Source: Prevotella sp. MGM2 (GTDB lineage Bacteria; Bacteroidota; Bacteroidia; Bacteroidales; Bacteroidaceae). From it: a DNA stretch of 64,000 bases. The notes beneath the pieces were generated by a model. That model was given only the letters and a program-made list of their open reading frames with translations, ran no database searches and was not told the DNA's origin. Position 1 is the stretch's first letter. Every line of letters starts with the position of its first letter. Shown one piece after another: positions 58,861 to 64,000 of this stretch. Both the position numbers and the translations under genes were made by a program. The DNA lies in contig NZ_BEWW01000283.1 in NCBI RefSeq assembly GCF_002933955.1, forward strand, positions 85,464-149,463, in the 5' to 3' direction.

Positions 58861-59447
58861 AAAAGCCTATCATTCTTATTGTAGCGGTGCTGGTGATTAC
58901 TGTATGCTCCTTATGGAGCAAATGCAAGTCGCTTTCAGAGGACAATGAGAGATTGACCGCCAACAACACCGCTCTTATGGATAAGGCAACCTACTTTGAA
59001 ACGGAGGCCGGCAATTCGGCCGCCTCCGTTCAAAGGCTGGAGTTATCCTATTCCGAGTTGGAGCGCAACTATCAACACGTTTGCCAAACGGCTGATGAGT
59101 TGGGTGTGAAAGTCAAACGCCTCCAAGCCGCCGCCACGACTGCAACCCAGACCGAGGTTAAGGTTGTTACTGAAATCCGGGACAGCATTGTATATCGTGA
59201 TGGATTGCTTGATAGCCTCAAGGTGCTAAGGTGGCAAGACCCATGGGTTAACGTTGCTGGAGAAATCCGGGGGCGTGATGTTGAGCTTGATGTTGTTTCT
59301 TGTGACACTATCAAGCAGATTATCCACCGGGTACCGAAAAAGTTTTGGTTTATCAAGTGGGGGTGCAAAGCTATCCGGCAAGAAGTAGTAAGCACCAATC
59401 CACATACCAAAATAACTTATACTGAATATATCGAATTAAAAAAATAA
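58857..59447 (+). CDS. Spanin-like membrane protein (phage B)
   Basis: The protein is 196 aa. Membrane segment at 4-20 (PIILIVAVLVITVCSLW), coiled coil at 25-100, then a beta C-terminal domain with KFWFIKWGCKAIR. Same plan as phage A 3663-4259. A Cys at residue 23 (SKCKSL) exists but no lipobox. Last gene of phage B before the terminator. Confidence 0.6.
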   Translation: MKKPIILIVAVLVITVCSLWSKCKSLSEDNERLTANNTALMDKATYFETEAGNSAASVQRLELSYSELERNYQHVCQTADELGVKVKRLQAAATTATQTEVKVVTEIRDSIVYRDGLLDSLKVLRWQDPWVNVAGEIRGRDVELDVVSCDTIKQIIHRVPKKFWFIKWGCKAIRQEVVSTNPHTKITYTEYIELKK

Positions 59448-59478
59448 TTTTCTTGTAGTAACATTTATAGTTAGAGAT

Positions 59479-59513
59479 AGGGGGAGGCCGTGAGGTTGCC
59501 CCTTATTTTTTTT
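59479..59513 (+). terminator. Terminator of the late/lysis operon
   Basis: AGGGGGAGGCC with GGTTGCCCCTT (one mismatch, G-T pairs), a 4-nt loop and TTATTTTTTTT. Confidence 0.75.
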
Positions 59514-59539
59514 GATACCATTATAAAATATATAATGCG

Positions 59540-59571
59540 TTTGGTCGTTACAAAAATAAGAGCTAACTTTG
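59540..59571 (+). promoter_or_regulatory. Promoter of a putative small RNA
   Basis: TTTG (59540-59543), 20 nt, TAACTTTG (59564-59571). No reading frame of note follows within phage B, only hairpins. Confidence 0.65.
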
Positions 59572-59577
59572 CACTAC

Positions 59578-59639
59578 CGATTCTTGTAATCGGTGTTGCA
59601 AAATAATCCCCGTTAGCTCCAAAAAGGCGCGGGGATTTT
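59578..59639 (+). ncRNA. Putative small RNA near the right end of phage B
   Basis: From the start near 59578, the transcript would hold a 6-bp hairpin CCGATT/AATCGG (59577-59593), and end at a terminator hairpin AATCCCCG/CGGGGATT (59605-59637) with TTTTA. About 60 nt. In the circular phage it would lie just upstream of the arm repeat, tRNA and int. Confidence 0.5.
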
Positions 59640-59655
59640 AGAATTTAAGCACAAA

Positions 59656-59674
59656 TTCTACAATAGTTCTACAA
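59656..59674. repeat. Right arm-type repeat of phage B
   Basis: Identical to 6570-6588 (TTCTACAATAGTTCTACAA). It lies 54 nt inside the right junction. Confidence 0.6.
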
Positions 59675-59728
59675 AATGCCGATTTAGCCTCGTATCTGGT
59701 TGATAGTCAAAGTTGAGTTAGGAGTTTC

Positions 59729-59733
59729 ATAAA
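59729..59733. other. attR-like right junction of phage B
   Basis: ATAAA directly before the resumed phage A frame; see the left junction at 6320-6324. Confidence 0.55.
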
Positions 59734-60615
59734 ACTCTGACTTGTATCAATGGATATAAGAAGCCGACAAAGACTGAATATTGGCGACAGGTGGTTGACT
59801 TTATTGACCCCCGACTAATTGAACACGCTCGCAAATACTCTCAGCTAAGAATGTTCTCAAAAGGTGAAGTCGTCAGATTTGGTACGGAATACTGGCAGTG
59901 CCTGGTTCCTCATGGATATGAGGCTGGAGAAATCCATCTTCCGGGTGTCAAGGCTTGGCGAGAAGCTGAAATCATTCCTTGGGAGCCTAATCTTGAATGG
60001 GAGAAAAATCAAGTTTGTTCATACAATGAGCAATTCTATCAGTTCTTAGATGAACCAGAGCCTGCTGAATCCTCTGAGTCTAATCCGGATGATGGGGTTG
60101 TGTCAGTTAATGAAGATGATTCTGACATTGAAGAAGAACCGACTGCACCTAATCCTCCAGTGGAAGAACCTGTCCTTACTCCGGAAGAAGATGACCGATG
60201 GGGACTTATTGGTGAGTATTCTGAGGAATTGGAGTATGATTATTCGGAAAATGCTCGTGACTATGTTGTAGCGGAAGGAACCGTTTTCTATCCGGTTCTT
60301 AATCCTAATCCAGATAAATTGGTTGAGGGCGTAAATATTACGAGGGATGATCCCAGAAACGCTAATATTGTGGCCCACATGAGCCGTATCGCGCTCTATC
60401 ATCTTCATTCGATTATTTCACCTACTAACATCTCAGAAACCCGCCGTTGGGCTTATGAAGATTCTATACAGTGGCTCTACAATGCCTCCAAGTTCAAAAT
60501 CAACCCTCAGCTTCCCCGTAAACGTGAACATGATTCTTGTATGCCTAAAGTCGATTGGGCGTGTGCGACATTCCAGAGGGATTATGACCCCAATGAAAAT
60601 GCTTGGTTGATATAA
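59734..60615 (+). pseudogene. 3' part of the interrupted gp36/DUF1320-like gene (phage A)
   Basis: The fragment covers 293 codons and no ATG begins it; GTG 59791 is internal. Three modules resemble small carbohydrate-binding folds (GEVVRFGTEYWQCLVPHG, NQVCSYNEQFYQFLDEP, YVVAEGTVFYPVLNP), with an acidic linker. The end, ANIVAHMSRIALYHLHSIIS then RRWAYEDSIQWLYNASKFKI and a NPQLP segment, matches DUF1320 C-termini. With 6067-6324 it makes one gene. It has a GATC, unlike nearby phage B. Confidence 0.75.
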
Positions 60616-60637
60616 AAATATTTTCTTTTCTGCCTGG

Positions 60638-60677
60638 TTAGGCGGTTGGCTCACTTCACAATGAACCAGCCGCCTAA
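60638..60677 (+). terminator. Hairpin after the phage A gene
   Basis: A 12-bp stem TTAGGCGGTTGG/CCAGCCGCCTAA (one G-T pair), loop of 16 nt, then ATCTTTAACT. Weak U tract; probable terminator. Confidence 0.6.
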
Positions 60678-60700
60678 ATCTTTAACTATATTTAACACTC

Positions 60701-60755
60701 AATAGGGCTTAAAATTCAAATTTCATCGAAATAATAGGGTTTGAAATTCAAATTT
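60701..60755. repeat. Two 23-bp direct repeats with 32-bp period
   Basis: 60701-60723 and 60733-60755 both read AATAGGG-YTT-R-AAATTCAAATTT and agree at 21 of 23 positions. They lie between phage A DNA and unrelated genes, so they may mark the right end of phage A or of a neighbouring element. The stretch 60616-61098 has no gene; it holds this repeat and two hairpins. Confidence 0.5.
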
Positions 60756-60931
60756 TAGATGTAATTTTGCGTCACAAATCGCGGTGTTGTGTCGCAACTT
60801 GTGCATGAAGTTTGACAAATCTAAAAACCGTCAATGCTTTAATTGTCTGGTTTTCAATTATATGACATAGCAGAGTGAGGCGTGCCTCGTCCTCTCCGCA
60901 ATAAACGCTGAAAATCAGCAAATTGCAAAGC

Positions 60932-60973
60932 AAACACCCAATTTTACATTCTTGGGTGTAAAATTGGGTGTTT
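60932..60973. terminator. Strong bidirectional hairpin
   Basis: A 17-bp perfect stem, AAACACCCAATTTTACA with TGTAAAATTGGGTGTTT, loop TTCTTGGG, with T and A runs at the sides. It separates phage A remains from the leftward AlkC-like gene. Confidence 0.8.
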
Positions 60974-61098
60974 TTGTATTCTTTAAGATTGATAGTATGG
61001 GAAGGTAAGTGGAAAACCTCCCTTTTAACGTGCAAACCACTTGTTTTTTCTTGGATATAACGGGGAATTTACGGATTAATCTCAACTATTAAAAACTG

Positions 61099-62238
61099 TC
61101 ATTCAACAAGTTCAAATTCACATTTTCCCGATTCACATCCATTGAATATAACAGCAATCTGATGAATGCCGGGATAAAAAGTTCTTGTCGTTATGGGGCG
61201 AAACGAATGTTTCCTATTGACTTCCGTAATGGAGTTTCCTTTGTATTCCTTCTCACTGATTTTATAGACTTTCCTCGTCATCTCTCCATTCATTTTCCGA
61301 TAATAGATTCCGTATTCCAATCTTATTGTCCGTTTTTCCGTATTATAATTGTTTAGATTAAAACAAAATTCAACAGAATCACCCATTTTTATTCTTTTTG
61401 TAAGAATCTTAAAGTCACCTATGCTGATATTGTCATTCAAACTCAGTCCAAACAGGTTCAATATCTCGTGATTCCCCTGCTTAAGCAATGTTCGGCATCC
61501 ATGCTTGATAACCCAATCAATATTCTCTGATTGCCCTTTCCATTTTTTAGCCAAAGCAATTACGATTTGTGGATTATCCTTTGAAATATCGTTCAGGTTA
61601 TTGGCAACACTCAACCTTACAAACCTGGATGGATCGTTTTTCAGATTTTCCATAATCGGAATGATGGGAGCTGGATTTTCTTTTAATTTAGGCAATGACA
61701 TCGCCCACGGCAGACGAGGTCTGCACCCTTCCGATGCAAGCCTCCTTACCCCCCAGTGCGGATGTTTTGACCAAGCCAACATCTGTTTCATCATTTCATC
61801 TTGATATTTCACAATAAAGGCATGGGTCACAAATTCGCAAGTCGTGAATTGCGTAATTCGCTCAATGGCTTTCACTGATGTCTCATAGTCCTCTATTCCA
61901 TATCGCTCCACATAATGGTCCAAAATACCCCCATATTCTAATGTCAGCAAATTGAAATTTTTATCGTCTATCTTTGAAAAATCGAGCAGTCTAACTTTTA
62001 CACAGTCTAATAATTTAAAGATTTTCGCAACAGCTTCTTTATACTCGGTTGGCATAAACTTGTGCAGAACAGTAGTTATGTGTGCAATCCGCTGCTTATA
62101 ACCTCTGTTCTCCCATTCTTCATCCATAACTAAAGTTACAAACTTGTCTACACTCATGTTCTGGAGAACAAGAGACAAGTCGTTGACAAACCTTCCAAAG
62201 AATGGCTTATCAAACATATTTTTAAAAGATTCTGCCAT
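61099..62238 (-). CDS. AlkC/AlkD-like DNA alkylation repair protein
   Basis: The protein is 379 aa. HEAT-like helices (about 1-245) include the family motif WSKHPHWGVRRLASEGCRPR and a PAPIIPIMENLKNDPSRFVR block; the last 110 residues look like an Ig/CARDB-type beta domain, a known C-terminal addition in the AlkC branch. These glycosylases remove bulky or alkylated bases. Leftward, outside the phages. Confidence 0.8.
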   Translation of the reverse strand: MAESFKNMFDKPFFGRFVNDLSLVLQNMSVDKFVTLVMDEEWENRGYKQRIAHITTVLHKFMPTEYKEAVAKIFKLLDCVKVRLLDFSKIDDKNFNLLTLEYGGILDHYVERYGIEDYETSVKAIERITQFTTCEFVTHAFIVKYQDEMMKQMLAWSKHPHWGVRRLASEGCRPRLPWAMSLPKLKENPAPIIPIMENLKNDPSRFVRLSVANNLNDISKDNPQIVIALAKKWKGQSENIDWVIKHGCRTLLKQGNHEILNLFGLSLNDNISIGDFKILTKRIKMGDSVEFCFNLNNYNTEKRTIRLEYGIYYRKMNGEMTRKVYKISEKEYKGNSITEVNRKHSFRPITTRTFYPGIHQIAVIFNGCESGKCEFELVE

Positions 62239-62652
62239 TACTTTTATCTTACTACTATACCATTTTCGATGTTGATTTCAATTTCATAGTCCTTTATATC
62301 CTTGATTCCGATGCCGCTATGAGTTCTTTATCTGCTTCGATATTCTTCATCTACAAAATAATACAATGCTCCATAGCACGATGGAGCGATTTATAAATGC
62401 AGAAGCACAAACTACTGATGCAACACTCGAAGTCGAAAGTCGTAGGAAACCTTGTGTACAGATGTAGAGGTAGCAGCCCATGCTGTATGCGTGAGAACCA
62501 CTATGCAATCCCAGTACACTGGTGAATTTCCTACGTTCTCGACTTACAAGAGAGCATAACGCTTCTTATTTTCTTATTTCTTGGAAAGAGTTGCCCCTAT
62601 CCGAATGCAAAATTAGTTATTTTATTGATGTTTTGGATTATATAGAGCGGAA
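62239..62652. other. Gene-free stretch with a long inverted repeat
   Basis: A region around 62435-62455 with CGTAGGAAA and its inverse TTTCCTACG at 62527-62535, extended on each side by GTCGA-type bases (GTCGA at 62434 and TCGAC near 62541), would fold about 90 nt between. Short frames just upstream of the AlkC-like start on the minus strand (ending NIENGIVVR) are broken by a stop. I see no intact gene. Confidence 0.4.
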
Positions 62653-63942
62653 TTATAGCTTGAATCCTCTATTTTTTCTTGGCTCTTCCGCTGACTGTCG
62701 TAAACTTTGCCGTAATTTATTCCACTGTTCTTTGAACCATTCGTCCATCGACTGCTTGTTTATGGTCAGTATCAGTTTGCTATCATCGGTTGGATTCTTT
62801 TCCACCTTGAAAATATCATTCTTGATGTCAAACTTCCGTCTGTGTTCTTCGGAATAAATCCTGCCATTGCACCTGATAGCCTCTTTCTTGGTCAGGAGGC
62901 TCTCTGTCATTTCTTTGGTGAAGCCGATGGCAGCACACAATTTTTCCATTCTCAACATCTCCCTGAGCATCGGAAACCACTTGAAAGCCTTTTCAAGCAA
63001 GGTATTCAGCCGTGATATTTCCTTGTCTTTGGCTTCAAGTTCCTGATTGTGTATTCCTTGAAGATTACGAATCTGTTTGCCATGCTGTTCCTGCATCTGT
63101 TGCATACGGACTTTTAAATCGTCAATGCTTTTGTTCCGTTTGGCAATCTCCTGATGCAGTTCCACATTGCTATGCTCCAGCTCTTTCAGTTTTCCGCTGC
63201 CGAAAAGAGAACCTACACCGCTTGCTATGGCTGTGGCAGCATCGGTGGCTACACTTTTGAGTTTGTCAGTGCGTATCTCCGATTTTACTTGTTTGAGTTC
63301 CTGTTCGGCAAGTTCCACCTGTTGTTCTTTATGCCGCTTTGCAGCATCTATGCGTTGTAGTTCGGCTTTCTGCTTCTCAATTATAAAATCGTTTCGTTCC
63401 AAATGCTCCTTACCAGTAACATTTTTTGATTGACCACGTTCCATCATTAGAATGTCTGATGCCAAAGTCTGCATTGCTGCCATATCCTCGTCATTGAGTT
63501 TACGGCTCTTTCCTGTATCGTGGTTCATCCAGTCAAAAACAATATGGGCATGATAATTCGGCTTGAACCATTTTCCACCCACTTGGAAACTCTCCTTGTC
63601 TTCTGTGTCAGGTTTTCCACCCAGCCAATGCCCCTCATCCTTATGCAGGAATATTTGGAGTGGCGTGATGCCCCAGCGTCTTTGGCACTCTTCGCCAAAT
63701 TCACGCACATCAGCCAGTGTGGTTTCCGGTCTGATGAGCAGTACACCCTCACGAATGGGGGAACATCCTGCCACCTTGATTATTTTACCATTTTTTCCTT
63801 TGCGTTCCCGCTCTTTTTCCTGCATGGCACGTCCGGTCTTTTCTTTGACCATCCGTTTGATATTGTCGTAGTGCGTTTGCAGTTCGGGAGTGCCGAAGTT
63901 CGGGTTTATCCATTGTTCGTTGTCGGCAGAAAGTTCGGACAC
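62653..63942 (-). CDS. Mob/Pre (MobV) relaxase, N-terminus incomplete in this window
   Basis: The sequence is 429 aa from GTG at 63942, and the frame stays open to 63997, where a stop occurs. Relaxase metal motif: FLHKDEGHW, then NYHAHIVFDWMNHDTGKSR. The rest is coiled coil (VELAEQELKQVKSEIRTDKL) and a C-terminal basic region. Bacteroidales members begin about 30-40 residues earlier with a HNxR segment; that part is not in frame here, so the gene may be truncated or frameshifted at the window edge. It marks a mobilizable element. Confidence 0.75.
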   Translation of the reverse strand: MSELSADNEQWINPNFGTPELQTHYDNIKRMVKEKTGRAMQEKERERKGKNGKIIKVAGCSPIREGVLLIRPETTLADVREFGEECQRRWGITPLQIFLHKDEGHWLGGKPDTEDKESFQVGGKWFKPNYHAHIVFDWMNHDTGKSRKLNDEDMAAMQTLASDILMMERGQSKNVTGKEHLERNDFIIEKQKAELQRIDAAKRHKEQQVELAEQELKQVKSEIRTDKLKSVATDAATAIASGVGSLFGSGKLKELEHSNVELHQEIAKRNKSIDDLKVRMQQMQEQHGKQIRNLQGIHNQELEAKDKEISRLNTLLEKAFKWFPMLREMLRMEKLCAAIGFTKEMTESLLTKKEAIRCNGRIYSEEHRRKFDIKNDIFKVEKNPTDDSKLILTINKQSMDEWFKEQWNKLRQSLRQSAEEPRKNRGFKL

Positions 63943-64000
63943 AACAGGGTCAAGCCGAAATTCCGGTGCATTTGTTAAAATTCGAGAGCTGAAATGTTAA

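Larger units (their letters stand above)
6325..59733. mobile_element. Phage B, complete integrated tailed prophage (about 53.4 kb)
   Basis: The element has integrase, immunity, replication, recombination, packaging, head, tail and lysis modules in normal order. Its limits are set by the broken phage A gene: removal of 6325-59733 restores the phage A frame. Tandem repeats TTCTACAATAGTTCTACAA sit inside both ends (6570 and 59656). The element also differs in composition: I found only 17 GATC sites in it, 14 of them in one 1.35-kb block, against about 14 in the 6.3 kb of phage A. It carries a long tail tape-measure gene, so a long-tailed virion is likely. Confidence 0.85.

Noticed and set aside
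62432..62548. Group II intron or retron RNA
   Set aside because: Only one long inverted repeat is visible; no conserved domain V-type hairpin and no reverse transcriptase nearby.

Overview
The window comes from a Bacteroidales genome (Bacteroides, Phocaeicola or Muribaculaceae type). The promoters have the Bacteroidota form (TTTG, about 19-20 nt, TAnnTTTG), start codons lack strong Shine-Dalgarno sequences, and the phage, AlkC-like and Mob proteins resemble families known from gut Bacteroidales. Almost everything is mobile DNA.

Layout. (1) 1-6324 is part of a first tailed phage, phage A: partial guanylate kinase, DnaQ-like exonuclease, small terminase, amidase, spanin-like protein, large terminase and the 5' part of a gp36/DUF1320-like head-completion gene. 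(2) 6325-59733 is a complete second prophage, phage B (about 53.4 kb), inserted in that gp36-like gene. Joining codon AAA (6322-6324) to codon ACT (59734) restores one open frame, and ATAAA is present at both junctions. (3) 59734-60615 is the rest of the phage A gene. (4) 60616-64000 holds terminator-like hairpins and repeats, an AlkC-like DNA alkylation repair gene and a Mob/Pre relaxase gene cut by the window edge.

Phage B from left to right: tRNA-Arg(CCU), integrase arm-type repeats, tyrosine integrase, eight copies of a 16-bp palindrome followed by an origin-like tract, a leftward repressor operon with a lipoprotein gene, then rightward early genes (SbcC-like ATPase, RecT, HNH endonuclease, MBL-fold protein, NinB-like protein, replication protein, DnaC-like loader, two DNA methyltransferases, ParB-like protein, MazG, RuvC-like resolvase). 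Next come the packaging and head genes (TerS, TerL, portal, MuF fused to an ADP-ribosyltransferase), a leftward accessory block of about 4.2 kb that includes an ADP-ribosylglycohydrolase, then scaffold, capsid, connectors, tail, tape measure, tail tip, a diversified receptor-binding-type protein, and lysis genes.

The strongest unusual signals are these. Three ungapped 106-nt copies of a variable-repeat sequence differ almost only at the first two bases of NNT/NNC/NGT codons, which is the footprint of a diversity-generating retroelement, yet no reverse transcriptase or A-rich template is in the window. A 17-bp operator-like palindrome, TGTGTT-N5-AACACA, recurs at promoters across phage B. GATC is nearly absent from phage B except in a 1.35-kb tail-tip block that looks recently acquired. 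An ADP-ribosyltransferase and an ADP-ribosylglycohydrolase are encoded by the same prophage. A palindrome array resembling a partition site accompanies a ParB-like gene. Several early genes are decayed: a frameshifted C5 methyltransferase, a frameshifted small gene and an internally shortened exonuclease.
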